A stretch of 64,000 bases of DNA, from positions 124,001-188,000 of the forward strand of contig NZ_JABWRF020000002.1 of the NCBI RefSeq assembly GCF_014268805.2, given 5' to 3'. Source of the stretch: Pseudomonas farsensis (lineage in GTDB: Bacteria > Pseudomonadota > Gammaproteobacteria > Pseudomonadales > Pseudomonadaceae). The position numbers and the translations under genes are program-made. Below the pieces are notes generated by a model. The model ran no database searches. It was not told where the DNA came from and saw nothing but the letters and a program-made list of their open reading frames with translations. Shown in pieces: positions 29,242 to 38,391 of this stretch; positions within the stretch are counted from its first letter, which is position 1, and each line of letters begins with the position of its first letter.

Positions 29242-29666
29242 TGGCCGAACTGCGTCTGCTACTGGGCTTTGACTACGGCACCAAACAGATCGGCGTGGCG
29301 GTCGGCCAGGTCATCACTGGCCAGGCCCGCGAACTGTGCACCCTCAAGGCGCAAAATGGTGTGCCGGACTGGAACCAGGTCGAAAAGCTCATCAAGGAAT
29401 GGAAGCCCGACGCCATTGTCGTGGGCCTGCCACTGAACATGGACGGTACCCCCAGCGAGATGAGCGAGCGCGCCGAGAAGTTCGCCCGCCGCCTGCATGG
29501 GCGCTACAACCTGCCGGTACACACCCACGACGAGCGCCTGACCACCTTCGAAGCCAAGGGTGAGCAAATGGCCCGTAGCGGGCGTCACGGCAGTTACCGC
29601 GACAACCCGGTCGATGCCATCGCCGCCGCCCTGCTGCTGCAAGGCTGGCTGGAGGCCAATATCTGA
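29241..29666 (+). CDS. yqgF: Putative pre-16S rRNA nuclease, YqgF/RuvX family
   Basis: A 141-residue RNase H-like protein needed for maturation of the 16S rRNA 5' end in E. coli; it was formerly called a Holliday junction resolvase. The active-site pattern is clear: [16 protein letters not shown] at the N-terminus (first Asp), [22 protein letters not shown] (Glu) and [17 protein letters not shown] (last Asp). It lies between yqgE and pyrR in a tight plus-strand operon. Confidence 0.95.
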   Translation: MAELRLLLGFDYGTKQIGVAVGQVITGQARELCTLKAQNGVPDWNQVEKLIKEWKPDAIVVGLPLNMDGTPSEMSERAEKFARRLHGRYNLPVHTHDERLTTFEAKGEQMARSGRHGSYRDNPVDAIAAALLLQGWLEANI

Positions 29667-29715
29667 ACCCGCTTTGCCGCCGGAGCTACCCGGCGCCCCG
29701 CCCCAGGAGCACGCA

Positions 29716-30234
29716 ATGAGCCTACCCGATCCCGCCGCGCTGATCCGGCAGATGGCCGTCGACCTACGCGCCCATCTGGCCCGCCGCGCCATCGAGCAAC
29801 CACGCTTCATCGGCATCCGTACCGGCGGGGTGTGGGTCGCCCAGGCCCTGCAGGCCGAGCTTGGCGATGCCAGCGCGCTCGGCACCCTGGACGTGTCGTT
29901 CTACCGCGATGACTTCAGCCAGAACGGCCTGCACCCACAAGTGCGCCCCTCGGAGCTGCCATTTGAAATCGAAGGCCAGCACCTGGTGCTGATCGACGAC
30001 GTACTGATGAGCGGCCGGACCATCCGCGCCGCGCTCAACGAGCTGTTCGACTACGGCCGCCCCGCCAGCGTAACGCTGGTGTGCCTGCTCGACCTCGATG
30101 CTGGCGAACTGCCGATCCGCCCCAATGTGCTCGGCGCGACGCTGTCGCTGGCCGCCCATGAACGGGTAAAATTGACCGGCCCCGCACCGCTCGCCCTCGA
30201 GCGCCAGGACCTCGCCCCTGCTTCCGCCCTTTAA
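29716..30234 (+). CDS. pyrR: PyrR bifunctional regulator / uracil phosphoribosyltransferase
   Basis: A 172-residue phosphoribosyltransferase-fold protein. The PRPP loop [19 protein letters not shown] lies near residue 100, and RTGGVWVA near residue 36. In Gram-positives PyrR attenuates pyr mRNA; in Pseudomonas it mainly contributes UPRTase activity and its regulatory role is less clear. I see no obvious PyrR-binding hairpin before pyrB. The start at 29716 ([14 protein letters not shown]) follows CCAGGAGCACGCA. It precedes pyrB by 12 nt. Confidence 0.92.
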   Translation: MSLPDPAALIRQMAVDLRAHLARRAIEQPRFIGIRTGGVWVAQALQAELGDASALGTLDVSFYRDDFSQNGLHPQVRPSELPFEIEGQHLVLIDDVLMSGRTIRAALNELFDYGRPASVTLVCLLDLDAGELPIRPNVLGATLSLAAHERVKLTGPAPLALERQDLAPASAL

Positions 30235-30246
30235 GAGTCCCCCGCG

Positions 30247-31251
30247 ATGACGCCATTCGACGCCAAGCGCCCGCTGCAGCTCAATGATCAGGGCCAGCTG
30301 CGCCATTTCCTCTCGCTCGACGGTTTGCCCCGCGAACTGCTCACCGAGATTCTCGACACCGCCGACTCGTTCCTTGAAGTCGGCGCCAGGGCCGTGAAAA
30401 AGGTCCCGTTGCTGCGCGGCAAGACCGTCTGCAACGTGTTCTTCGAAAACTCCACGCGCACCCGTACCACCTTCGAACTGGCTGCTCAGCGCCTGTCAGC
30501 GGATGTCATCAGCCTGAACGTGTCGACCTCCTCGACCAGCAAGGGCGAGACGCTGTTCGACACCCTGCGCAACCTTGAGGCCATGGCCGCCGACATGTTC
30601 GTGGTGCGCCATTCCGACTCGGGCGCGGCGCACTTCATCGCCGAGCACGTGTGCCCGGACGTCGCCGTGATCAACGGCGGTGACGGCCGCCATGCGCACC
30701 CGACCCAGGGCATGCTCGACATGCTGACCATTCGCCGGCACAAAGGCAGCTTCGAGAACCTGTCGGTGGCGATTGTCGGCGATATCCTGCATTCGCGCGT
30801 GGCCCGCTCGGACATGCTCGCGCTCAAGGCGCTGGGCTGCCCGGACATCCGCGTGATCGGCCCGAAAACCTTGATCCCGATCGGCATCGAGCAATACGGC
30901 GTGAAGGTCTACACCGACATGGCAGAAGGCCTCAAAGACGTCGATGTGGTGATCATGCTGCGCCTGCAACGCGAGCGCATGGCCGGCGGCCTGCTGCCCA
31001 GCGAAGGCGAGTTCTACCGCCTGTTCGGCCTGACCACCGCGCGCCTGGCCGGGGCCAAGCCCGATGCCATCGTCATGCACCCAGGCCCGATCAACCGCGG
31101 CGTTGAAATCGAATCTGCGGTAGCCGACGGCAAGCACTCGGTGATCCTCAACCAGGTGACCTATGGCATCGCCGTGCGCATGGCGGTGCTGTCCATGGCC
31201 ATGAGCGGGCAGAACGCGCAACGTCAATTCGACCAGGAGAACGCCCAGTGA
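30247..31251 (+). CDS. pyrB: Aspartate carbamoyltransferase catalytic subunit
   Basis: ATCase makes carbamoyl-aspartate, the committed step of pyrimidine synthesis. The 334-residue protein has the carbamoyl-phosphate motif [20 protein letters not shown], the loop SSTSKGET with its active-site Lys, [32 protein letters not shown], and [12 protein letters not shown] near the end. In Pseudomonas the catalytic chain forms a dodecamer with the inactive dihydroorotase homologue encoded next (pyrC'). The 34 or so extra N-terminal residues before [13 protein letters not shown] are typical of this class. GTGA overlap with the next gene. Confidence 0.97.
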   Translation: MTPFDAKRPLQLNDQGQLRHFLSLDGLPRELLTEILDTADSFLEVGARAVKKVPLLRGKTVCNVFFENSTRTRTTFELAAQRLSADVISLNVSTSSTSKGETLFDTLRNLEAMAADMFVVRHSDSGAAHFIAEHVCPDVAVINGGDGRHAHPTQGMLDMLTIRRHKGSFENLSVAIVGDILHSRVARSDMLALKALGCPDIRVIGPKTLIPIGIEQYGVKVYTDMAEGLKDVDVVIMLRLQRERMAGGLLPSEGEFYRLFGLTTARLAGAKPDAIVMHPGPINRGVEIESAVADGKHSVILNQVTYGIAVRMAVLSMAMSGQNAQRQFDQENAQ

Positions 31252-32519
31252 CCCTCAGCATTCTTGGCGCCCGGGTCATCGACCCCAACAGTGGCCTGGA
31301 TACCGTTACCGACCTGCACCTGGACGCCGGCCGTGTGGCCGCCATTGGCGCAGCACCTGCAGGCTTCAGCGCCAGCCGCGTGATCGAGGCCGCTGGCCTG
31401 GTTGTCGCCCCCGGCCTGGTCGACCTCGGCGTGTCGCTGCGCGAGCCTGGCTACAGCCGCAAAGGCACCATCGCCAGCGAAACCCGTGCAGCGGTAGCCG
31501 GCGGCGTCACCAGCCTGTGCTGCCCGCCACAGACCAAACCGATTCTGGATACTTCGGCAGTTGCCGAGCTGATCCTTGACCGCGCCCGTGAGGCGGCCAA
31601 CAGCAAGGTGTACCCGATTGGCGCCCTGACCAAGGGCCTGGAAGGCGAGCAACTGGCCGAACTGGTGGCGCTGCGCGACACCGGCTGCGTGGCGTTCGGC
31701 AACGGGCTCAACCAGATCCCCAACAACCGTACCCTGGCCCGTGCGCTGGAATACGCGGCCACCTTCGACCTGACTGTGGTGTTCCATTCCCAGGACCGTG
31801 ACCTGGCCCAGGGCGGCCTGGCCCACGAAGGCCCGATGGCCAGCTTCCTCGGCCTGCCCGGCATCCCTGAGAGCGCCGAGACCGTGGCCCTGGCGCGCAA
31901 CTTGCTGCTGGTCGAGCAGTCTGGCGTGCGTGCGCACTTCGCCCAGATCACCAGCGCCCGTGGCGCGCAGCTGATCGCCCAGGCCCAGCAACGCGGGCTG
32001 CCGGTCACCGCCGATGTGGCGTTGTACCAGCTGATTCTGACCGACCAGGCGCTGCGCGATTTCTCAAGCCTCTACCATGTGCAACCGCCGCTGCGCAGTG
32101 CGGCTGACCGTGACGGGCTGCGTGAAGCGGTCAAAACCGGGGTTATCCAGGCGATTTCGAGCCATCACCAGCCCCATGAGCGCGACGCCAAGCTGGCGCC
32201 GTTCGGCGCCACGGAGCCGGGTATCAGCAGTGTGGAACTGCTGCTGCCACTGGCCATGACCCTGGTCGAAGACGGCCTGCTGGACCTGCCAACGCTGCTG
32301 GCGCGCCTGTCCAGCGGCCCGGCTGCGGCCATGCGCCTGCCCGCGGGTGAGCTGAAAGTCGGCGCGGCTGCGGACCTGGTGCTGTTCGACCCGAGCGCCT
32401 CAACCGTTGCCGGCGAGCAATGGTATTCGCGCGGCCAGAACTGCCCGTTCATCGGCCACTGCCTGCCGGGCGCTGTGCGCTACACCCTGGTCGACGGGCA
32501 CGTCTGCTTCGAGGCCTGA
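31248..32519 (+). CDS. pyrC': Dihydroorotase-like non-catalytic subunit of ATCase
   Basis: A 423-residue amidohydrolase-fold protein whose metal site is lost. Active dihydroorotases have a His-x-His pair before LREPG; here the same place reads [11 protein letters not shown], with Gly61 and Ser63 instead of the histidines. By knowledge of P. putida and P. aeruginosa, such PyrC' chains serve only to assemble active ATCase with PyrB. The GTG start overlaps the pyrB stop (GTGA), in agreement with a fixed ratio of subunits. A true dihydroorotase must be encoded elsewhere. Also called pyrX. Confidence 0.93.
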   Translation: MTLSILGARVIDPNSGLDTVTDLHLDAGRVAAIGAAPAGFSASRVIEAAGLVVAPGLVDLGVSLREPGYSRKGTIASETRAAVAGGVTSLCCPPQTKPILDTSAVAELILDRAREAANSKVYPIGALTKGLEGEQLAELVALRDTGCVAFGNGLNQIPNNRTLARALEYAATFDLTVVFHSQDRDLAQGGLAHEGPMASFLGLPGIPESAETVALARNLLLVEQSGVRAHFAQITSARGAQLIAQAQQRGLPVTADVALYQLILTDQALRDFSSLYHVQPPLRSAADRDGLREAVKTGVIQAISSHHQPHERDAKLAPFGATEPGISSVELLLPLAMTLVEDGLLDLPTLLARLSSGPAAAMRLPAGELKVGAAADLVLFDPSASTVAGEQWYSRGQNCPFIGHCLPGAVRYTLVDGHVCFEA

Positions 32520-32854
32520 TAAACGCCTATCGCGGGGCAAGCCCGCTCCCACGGGCGCACCTTCAGCTACGTGGGAGATTCTATGGTTTTGTACAAGCCT
32601 GTTCCCGCCAGATATATCTCCTTGTGGCGAGCGGGCTTGCCCCGCGTTGGGCTGCGCAGCAGCCCCTTGGGTTTTCAGGGCTGCTGCGCAGCCCAACGCG
32701 GGACAAGCCCGCTCGCCACAACTATCTATCGTTTCCCACAGGACCGGGTACAACCAGCAATGTTGCGGTTGAGCACGGTCCCTGTGTGCGGGCTTGCCCC
32801 GCGATGGCGTCATCATCGGCAACAAATCAACAACAGGCCGCCGTTGCCCCAAGG
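32520..32854. repeat. Gene-free gap with composite REP-type element, copy 2
   Basis: The segment 32572-32778 matches the element at 989-1211: the module GTGGGAGATTCTATGG, GTACAAGCCTG, then a 42-bp inverted repeat (arms 32624-32665 and 32678-32719, one mismatch, 12-nt loop), then ACCAGCAATGTTGCGG. A single unit ATCGCGGGGCAAGCCCGCT precedes it at about 32530. The element lies between pyrC' and the hslV promoter. Confidence 0.85.
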
Positions 32855-32881
32855 TTGAAATCCTTCCCCCCACCCCCATAT
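32855..32881 (+). promoter_or_regulatory. Sigma-32 (RpoH) heat-shock promoter of hslVU
   Basis: TTGAAA (32855-32860) and CCCCATAT (32874-32881) are separated by 13 nt, a very close match to the RpoH consensus CTTGAAA-N13/14-CCCCATNT. Transcription should start near 32888, about 40 nt before hslV. That excludes the ATG at 32880 as the start of hslV. Confidence 0.9.
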
Positions 32882-32927
32882 GTCTCTGCAACAGGCATTT
32901 TCGCCCCGCTGCGTGGAGACTCTCCCC

Positions 32928-33458
32928 TTGACTACCATCGTTTCTGTCCGCCGTAACGGCAAAGTCGTCATGGGCGGCGACGGCCAGGTTTCCCTCGGCA
33001 ACACCGTAATGAAAGGCAACGCCAAAAAGGTCCGCCGCCTGTACAACGGCCAGGTCATCGCAGGCTTTGCCGGCGCCACCGCCGATGCCTTCACCCTGTT
33101 CGAGCGTTTTGAGTCGCAACTGCAGAAACACTCCGGCCACTTGGTGCGCGCAGCCGTGGAGCTGGCCAAGGAATGGCGTACCGACCGTTCGCTGAGCCGC
33201 CTTGAAGCCATGCTGGCCGTGGCCAACAAAGACGCCTCCCTGATTATCACCGGCAACGGCGATGTGGTCGAACCCGAAGACGGCCTGATCGCCATGGGTT
33301 CCGGCGGCGGCTACGCCCAGGCTGCCGCACGCGCATTGCTGAACAAGACCGACCTGTCGGCCCGCGAAATCACCGAAGCTGCCCTGAACATCGCCGGCGA
33401 CATCTGCGTGTTCACCAACCACAACCTGACCATCGAGGAGCAGGACCTGGCCGAGTGA
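32928..33458 (+). CDS. hslV: ATP-dependent protease HslVU, peptidase subunit
   Basis: The proteolytic core of the HslVU (ClpQY) protease, 176 residues. The family always begins (M)[13 protein letters not shown], and here that point is a TTG codon at 32928, preceded by GTGGAG. After removal of fMet, Thr2 becomes the catalytic N-terminal nucleophile, so this start is required for function; a longer frame would mask it. [24 protein letters not shown] and [17 protein letters not shown] are standard. It is transcribed from a sigma-32 promoter with hslU 76 nt downstream. Confidence 0.95.
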   Translation: MTTIVSVRRNGKVVMGGDGQVSLGNTVMKGNAKKVRRLYNGQVIAGFAGATADAFTLFERFESQLQKHSGHLVRAAVELAKEWRTDRSLSRLEAMLAVANKDASLIITGNGDVVEPEDGLIAMGSGGGYAQAAARALLNKTDLSAREITEAALNIAGDICVFTNHNLTIEEQDLAE

Positions 33459-33534
33459 TCAGTTGTTCTGGCGCCCCGTCACGCTGGCGGGGCCTTCCCA
33501 CGCTGACCCACTCTGCCAAAGGACCGTATTGATC

Positions 33535-34878
33535 ATGTCCATGACCCCACGCGAGATCGTCCACGAACTCAACCGCCACATCATCGGCCAGGACGACGCC
33601 AAGCGCGCCGTGGCCATCGCCCTGCGCAACCGCTGGCGGCGCATGCAGCTGCCGGCTGAGCTGCGCCAGGAAGTGACCCCGAAGAACATCCTGATGATCG
33701 GCCCGACCGGCGTCGGCAAGACCGAAATCGCCCGCCGCCTGGCAAAACTGGCCAATGCGCCGTTCATCAAGGTCGAAGCGACCAAGTTCACCGAAGTGGG
33801 CTATGTTGGCCGTGATGTCGAATCGATCATCCGCGACCTGGCCGATGCCGCGCTGAAAATGCTCCGCGAGCAGGAAATCGTCCGCGTGCGCCACCGCGCC
33901 GAAGACGCCGCCGAAGACCGTATCCTCGACGTGCTGCTGCCGCCCGCCCGCGTCAGCAGCTTCGCCGAAGAAGCACAGCAGACCAGCAGCGACTCCAACA
34001 CCCGCCAGCTGTTCCGCAAGCGCCTGCGTGAAGGCCAGCTCGACGACAAGGAAATCGAAATCGAAGTCGCCGATTCGGTCGGCGTCGATATCGCCGCCCC
34101 GCCCGGCATGGAAGAAATGACCAACCAGCTGCAAAGCCTGTTTGCCAACATGGGCAAAGGCAAGCGCAAGTCGCGCAAGCTGAAGGTCAAGGAAGCGCTG
34201 AAGATGGTCCGCGAAGAAGAAGCGGGCCGCCTGGTCAACGAAGACGAGCTCAAGGCCAAGGCCCTGGAAGCAGTCGAGCAGCACGGCATCGTGTTCATCG
34301 ACGAAATCGACAAAGTGGCCAAGCGCGGCAACGTCGGCGGCGCCGATGTGTCGCGTGAGGGTGTGCAGCGCGACCTGCTGCCGCTGATCGAGGGCTGCAC
34401 GGTCAACACCAAGCTGGGCATGGTCAAGACCGACCACATCCTGTTCATCGCCTCCGGCGCGTTCCACCTGAGCAAGCCGAGCGACCTGGTGCCAGAGCTG
34501 CAAGGCCGCCTGCCGATCCGCGTCGAACTCAAGGCGCTGACCCCGGAAGACTTCGAGCGCATCCTCAAGGAGCCGCACGCCTCGCTGACCGAGCAGTACC
34601 GCGAGCTGCTGAAAACCGAAGGCCTGCACATCGAGTTTGCCGACGAGGGCATCAAGCGCCTGGCCGAGATCGCCTTCCAGGTTAACGAAAAGACCGAAAA
34701 CATCGGCGCCCGCCGCCTGCACACCCTGCTCGAGCGGCTGCTCGAAGAGGTGTCGTTCAGTGCCGGCGACTTGGCCAGCGCACACGAGGGCACGCCGATC
34801 AACATCGACGCCGCCTATGTGAACAGCCACCTGGGTGAACTGGCGCAGAACGAAGACCTGTCGCGGTACATTCTGTAA
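33535..34878 (+). CDS. hslU: ATP-dependent protease HslVU, ATPase/unfoldase subunit
   Basis: The AAA+ partner of HslV, 447 residues, which unfolds substrates and threads them into the HslV chamber under heat stress. Motifs: [21 protein letters not shown], Walker [14 protein letters not shown] (Lys62), pore-region YVGRDVES, an intermediate I domain with many charged residues, Walker [12 protein letters not shown], sensor region [12 protein letters not shown] and the C-terminal SRYIL that docks on HslV. The start at 33535 follows AAAGGACC. Part of the heat-shock operon hslVU. Confidence 0.97.
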   Translation: MSMTPREIVHELNRHIIGQDDAKRAVAIALRNRWRRMQLPAELRQEVTPKNILMIGPTGVGKTEIARRLAKLANAPFIKVEATKFTEVGYVGRDVESIIRDLADAALKMLREQEIVRVRHRAEDAAEDRILDVLLPPARVSSFAEEAQQTSSDSNTRQLFRKRLREGQLDDKEIEIEVADSVGVDIAAPPGMEEMTNQLQSLFANMGKGKRKSRKLKVKEALKMVREEEAGRLVNEDELKAKALEAVEQHGIVFIDEIDKVAKRGNVGGADVSREGVQRDLLPLIEGCTVNTKLGMVKTDHILFIASGAFHLSKPSDLVPELQGRLPIRVELKALTPEDFERILKEPHASLTEQYRELLKTEGLHIEFADEGIKRLAEIAFQVNEKTENIGARRLHTLLERLLEEVSFSAGDLASAHEGTPINIDAAYVNSHLGELAQNEDLSRYIL

Positions 34879-34886
34879 TAGCGCAG

Positions 34887-34965
34887 GGACCGCTTTGCGG
34901 TCCATCGCGACACAAGGCCGCTCCTGCAGAAGATTGCACCCTGTAGGAGCGGCCTTGGGTCGCGA
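34887..34965. repeat. Hairpin and inverted REP pair after hslU
   Basis: GGACCGC-TTT-GCGGTCC forms a small stem at 34887-34903. It is followed by two REP units facing each other: CGACACAAGGCCGCTCCTGCAG (from 34908) and CTGTAGGAGCGGCCTTGGGTCG (to 34963). Probably the end of the hslVU transcript. Confidence 0.7.
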
Positions 34966-35045
34966 TGGGCTGCGCAGCAGCCCCCTTGCACATTGGCCCC
35001 AATCACTCGAAGCTTGCGCTACCAGCTCATGAGAGATTACCCGCC

Positions 35046-35423
35046 ATGGCCCGCCTGCCCACCGCAATCAACCTGCACAAAGCCTCGAAAACCCTCACCC
35101 TCACCTACGCCCCCGGCGAGGTCTACACCCTGCCTGCCGAATTTCTGCGGGTGCACTCCCCCTCCGCCGAGGTGCAGGGCCACGGCAGCCCCATCCTGCA
35201 ATTTGGCAAGATCAACGTAGGCCTTTCAGGGCTGGAGCCTGCCGGCCAATACGCACTGAAACTGATCTTCGACGACGGCCATGACTCAGGCTTGTTCACC
35301 TGGGAATACCTCGAGCAGCTGTGCCTGCGCCAGCAACAACTGTGGGCCGAGTACCTGGACGAACTGCACCAGGCCGGCAAGTCCCGCGACCCCGCCGAAT
35401 CCGTGGTCAAACTGATGCTCTAG
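35046..35423 (+). CDS. DUF971 (GBBH-like N-terminal domain) protein
   Basis: A 125-residue protein matching the DUF971 fold: INLHKASKTLTLTYAPGEVYTLPAEFLRVHSPSAEVQGHG, later INVGLSGLEPAGQYALKLIFDDGHDSGLFTWEYL. This domain also forms the N-terminus of gamma-butyrobetaine hydroxylases and some Fe-S assembly factors; stand-alone members have no firm function. In pseudomonads it is found between hslU and phaC1. The ATG at 35046 is chosen since the upstream frame overlaps the REP element. Confidence 0.85.
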   Translation: MARLPTAINLHKASKTLTLTYAPGEVYTLPAEFLRVHSPSAEVQGHGSPILQFGKINVGLSGLEPAGQYALKLIFDDGHDSGLFTWEYLEQLCLRQQQLWAEYLDELHQAGKSRDPAESVVKLML

Positions 35424-35763
35424 CGCAAGGCTCCTGCGAGTTAGAGCGCATTTTCTAATCTCATCTGCTTGAATGCCTCACGGGCAGCACAAAGACGTGC
35501 TGTCTTGCGCATTACATGAAAGTCGGGTAACCAATGGAGCTGGCAAGTTCCCTGCATCGTTTTAAAGCCAGGCAGGGCCAGGCCGGTATGCCGTAGAGGT
35601 CGCGAGCGAAAGCAGGCTGTCTTCACACGCAGAAAACCCCGCAGCTCATCACCACCGCGCATCCGGTCGCAGCACCGCTGTTCCTTATCACTGGTCACCC
35701 GAGTAGCAGTACCGGGCTGTCACAGCACGCCGGTACTCGTCTCAGGACAACGGAGCGTCGTAG
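35424..35763 (+). promoter_or_regulatory. Gap of 340 nt upstream of phaC1, presumed control region
   Basis: No convincing gene is present. A dyad AGTACCGG (35708-35715) and CCGGTACT (35730-35737) lies 27-56 nt before the phaC1 start and could be a repressor or activator site, for instance for PhaD, but I cannot prove this. The minus strand has an 85-codon open frame (35441-35698) with a faint similarity in style to transposase C-termini; it is weak evidence for a relic. Confidence 0.4.
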
Positions 35764-37443
35764 ATGAGTAACAAGAACAACGATGAGTTGCAGCGGCAGG
35801 CCTCGGAAAACACCCTGGGGCTGAACCCGGTCATCGGCATTCGCCGCAAGGACCTGCTCACCTCAGCGCGCACTGTGTTGCGCCAGGCCGTGCGCCAGCC
35901 GTTGCACAGCGCCAAGCATGTCGCGCATTTCGGCCTTGAACTGAAAAACGTCCTGCTGGGCAAGTCGAGCCTGCAGCCAGAGAACGACGACCGCCGCTTC
36001 AACGACCCGGCCTGGAGCCAGAACCCGCTGTACCGGCGCTACCTGCAAACTTATCTGGCCTGGCGCAAGGAACTCAACGACTGGGTCGCCAGCAGCGACC
36101 TGTCGCCCCAGGACATCAGCCGGGGCCAGTTCGTCATCAACCTGATGACCGAAGCCATGGCGCCGACCAACACGCTGTCCAACCCTGCGGCGATCAAGCG
36201 CTTCTTCGAAACCGGCGGCAAGAGCCTGCTCGACGGGCTGTCCAACCTGGCCAAGGACATGGTGCACAACGGCGGCATGCCCAGCCAGGTGAACATGGAA
36301 GCCTTCGAGGTGGGCAAGAACCTTGGCACCAGCGAAGGCGCGGTGGTGTTTCGCAACGATGTGCTGGAGCTGATCCAGTACAAGCCGATCACCGAGCAGG
36401 TGCACAGCCGGCCGCTGCTGGTGGTGCCGCCGCAGATCAATAAGTTCTATGTGTTCGACCTCAGCCCGGAAAAGAGCCTGGCGCGCTTCTGCCTGCGCTC
36501 GCAGCAGCAGACCTTCATCATCAGTTGGCGCAACCCGACCAAGGCCCAGCGCGAATGGGGCCTGTCGACCTACATCGAGGCGCTCAAGGAGGCGGTCGAT
36601 GCGGTGCTGTCGATTACCGGCAGCAAAGACCTGAACATGCTCGGCGCCTGCTCGGGGGGCATCACCTGCACCGCGCTGGTGGGCCATTACGCGGCACTTG
36701 GCGAAAAGAAAGTGCATGCGTTGACGCTGCTGGTCAGCGTGCTCGACACCACCATGGAAACCCAGGTAGCGCTGTTCGTCGACGAGCAGACCCTGGAGGC
36801 GGCCAAGCGCCACTCCTACCAGTCCGGCGTGCTCGAAGGCAGCGACATGGCCAAGGTGTTCGCCTGGATGCGCCCCAACGACCTGATCTGGAACTACTGG
36901 GTCAACAACTACCTGCTGGGCAATTCGCCACCCGTGTTCGACATTCTGTTCTGGAACAACGACACCACGCGCCTGCCGGCCGCCTTCCACGGCGACCTGA
37001 TCGAGATGTTCAAGAACAACCCGCTGATTCGCTCCAATGCCCTGGAAGTGTGCGGCACCCCCATCGACCTGAAGACGGTCGACTGCGATATCTACAGCGT
37101 TGCCGGCACTGCCGACCACATCACCCCTTGGCAGTCGTGCTACCGCTCGGCGCACCTGTTCGGCGGCAAGATCGAGTTCGTGCTGTCCAACAGCGGCCAT
37201 ATCCAGAGCATCCTCAACCCGCCGGGCAACCCCAAGGCACGCTTCATGACCGGCGAAGACCGCCCGGACGACCCACTGGCGTGGCAGGAAAACGCGGTCA
37301 AGCACGCCGATTCGTGGTGGCTGCACTGGCAGAGCTGGCTGGGCGAACGTGCCGGCGAGTTGAAGAAGGCCCCGACGCGTCTTGGCAACCGCACCTACTC
37401 GGCAGGCGAAGCCGCGCCCGGCACCTACGTTCACGAACGCTAG
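35764..37443 (+). CDS. phaC1: Medium-chain-length PHA synthase 1 (class II)
   Basis: Polymerises (R)-3-hydroxyacyl-CoA into medium-chain polyhydroxyalkanoate at the granule surface. The 559-residue product has the class II length. The lipase-like box GACSGG puts the catalytic cysteine at Cys296; the rest of the triad is Asp451 (AGTADHITPW) and His479 (NSGHIQS). It opens the phaC1-phaZ-phaC2-phaD run. Codons 3-6 (AAC AAG AAC AAC) make a CA-rich Hfq/Crc-type site at the translation start. The start is preceded by GACAACGGAGCG. Confidence 0.98.
   Translation: MSNKNNDELQRQASENTLGLNPVIGIRRKDLLTSARTVLRQAVRQPLHSAKHVAHFGLELKNVLLGKSSLQPENDDRRFNDPAWSQNPLYRRYLQTYLAWRKELNDWVASSDLSPQDISRGQFVINLMTEAMAPTNTLSNPAAIKRFFETGGKSLLDGLSNLAKDMVHNGGMPSQVNMEAFEVGKNLGTSEGAVVFRNDVLELIQYKPITEQVHSRPLLVVPPQINKFYVFDLSPEKSLARFCLRSQQQTFIISWRNPTKAQREWGLSTYIEALKEAVDAVLSITGSKDLNMLGACSGGITCTALVGHYAALGEKKVHALTLLVSVLDTTMETQVALFVDEQTLEAAKRHSYQSGVLEGSDMAKVFAWMRPNDLIWNYWVNNYLLGNSPPVFDILFWNNDTTRLPAAFHGDLIEMFKNNPLIRSNALEVCGTPIDLKTVDCDIYSVAGTADHITPWQSCYRSAHLFGGKIEFVLSNSGHIQSILNPPGNPKARFMTGEDRPDDPLAWQENAVKHADSWWLHWQSWLGERAGELKKAPTRLGNRTYSAGEAAPGTYVHER
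35770..35781 (+). promoter_or_regulatory. CA-rich Hfq/Crc-type motif in the phaC1 start region
   Basis: AACAAGAACAAC fits the AANAANAA pattern bound by Hfq with Crc in pseudomonads and covers codons 3-6 of phaC1. Crc-dependent repression of PHA synthesis is known in P. putida; that this exact site is used here is an inference. Confidence 0.65.
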
Positions 37444-37479
37444 TACCGCCGCCACGTTCACACCTTAAGAGCCACGCGC

Positions 37480-38331
37480 ATGCCGCAACCGTATTTGTTC
37501 AGGACTGTCGAGCTGGATGACCAGTCGATCCGCACCGCGGTCCGCCCGGGCAAGCCGCACCTGACGCCGCTGCTGATTTTCAACGGCATTGGCGCCAACC
37601 TGGAGCTGGTGTTCCCGTTCATCGAGGCGCTGGACCCGGACCTGGAAGTGATCGCCTTCGACGTGCCCGGTGTCGGCGGCTCGTCGACGCCGCGCCACCC
37701 CTACCGTTTTCCGGGGCTGGCCAAGCTGACCGCGCGCATGCTCGATTACCTCGACTACGGCCAGGTCAACGTGATTGGCGTGTCGTGGGGCGGCGCGCTG
37801 GCCCAGCAGTTCGCCCACGACTACCCCGAACGCTGCAAGAAGCTGGTGCTGGCGGCCACTGCCGCCGGTGCGGTGATGGTGCCCGGCAAGCCCAAGGTGC
37901 TGTGGATGATGGCCAGCCCACGCCGCTACATCCAGCCGTCCCACGTCATCCGCATTGCCCCGATGATCTACGGCGGCGCCTTTCGCCGCGACCCGGACCT
38001 GGCCTTGCACCATGCCTCCAAGGTGCGCTCGGGCGGCAAGCTGGGCTACTACTGGCAGCTGTTCGCAGGGCTTGGCTGGACCAGCATCCACTGGCTGCAC
38101 AAGATCCACCAGCCCACCCTGGTGCTGGCCGGGGACGACGACCCCTTGATCCCGCTGATCAACATGCGCCTGCTGGCCTGGCGCATCCCTAATGCGCAAC
38201 TGCACATCATCGACGATGGCCACTTGTTCCTGATTACCCGGGCCGAAGCGGTTGCGCCGATCATCATGAAATTCCTCGAGCAGGAGCGCCAACGCGCAGT
38301 GATGCATCCGCGCCCTGCTTCGGGCACCTGA
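37480..38331 (+). CDS. phaZ: Intracellular PHA depolymerase
   Basis: A 283-residue alpha/beta hydrolase that releases hydroxyacids from stored medium-chain PHA. Catalytic Ser102 is in VIGVSWGGALAQQ, the acid in VLAGDDDPLIP, and His248 in DDGHLFL. HPYRFPGLAKLTARML and the lid region with RHPYRFP-type sequence are typical. It lies between the two synthase genes, so polymer making and recycling are expressed together. Start at ATG 37480, preceded by TTAAGAGCCACGCGC. Confidence 0.97.
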   Translation: MPQPYLFRTVELDDQSIRTAVRPGKPHLTPLLIFNGIGANLELVFPFIEALDPDLEVIAFDVPGVGGSSTPRHPYRFPGLAKLTARMLDYLDYGQVNVIGVSWGGALAQQFAHDYPERCKKLVLAATAAGAVMVPGKPKVLWMMASPRRYIQPSHVIRIAPMIYGGAFRRDPDLALHHASKVRSGGKLGYYWQLFAGLGWTSIHWLHKIHQPTLVLAGDDDPLIPLINMRLLAWRIPNAQLHIIDDGHLFLITRAEAVAPIIMKFLEQERQRAVMHPRPASGT

Positions 38332-38391
38332 GCGCCGAAAGCCGCACCTGCAGTACTTGCAAGCCCGATTGCTCAACGATGGAGTGTTGGC

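Noticed and set aside
29560..30246. PyrR-responsive attenuator in the pyrR-pyrB region
   Set aside because: The gaps are 49 and 12 nt and show no anti-terminator/terminator pair, so regulation by attenuation is not supported here.
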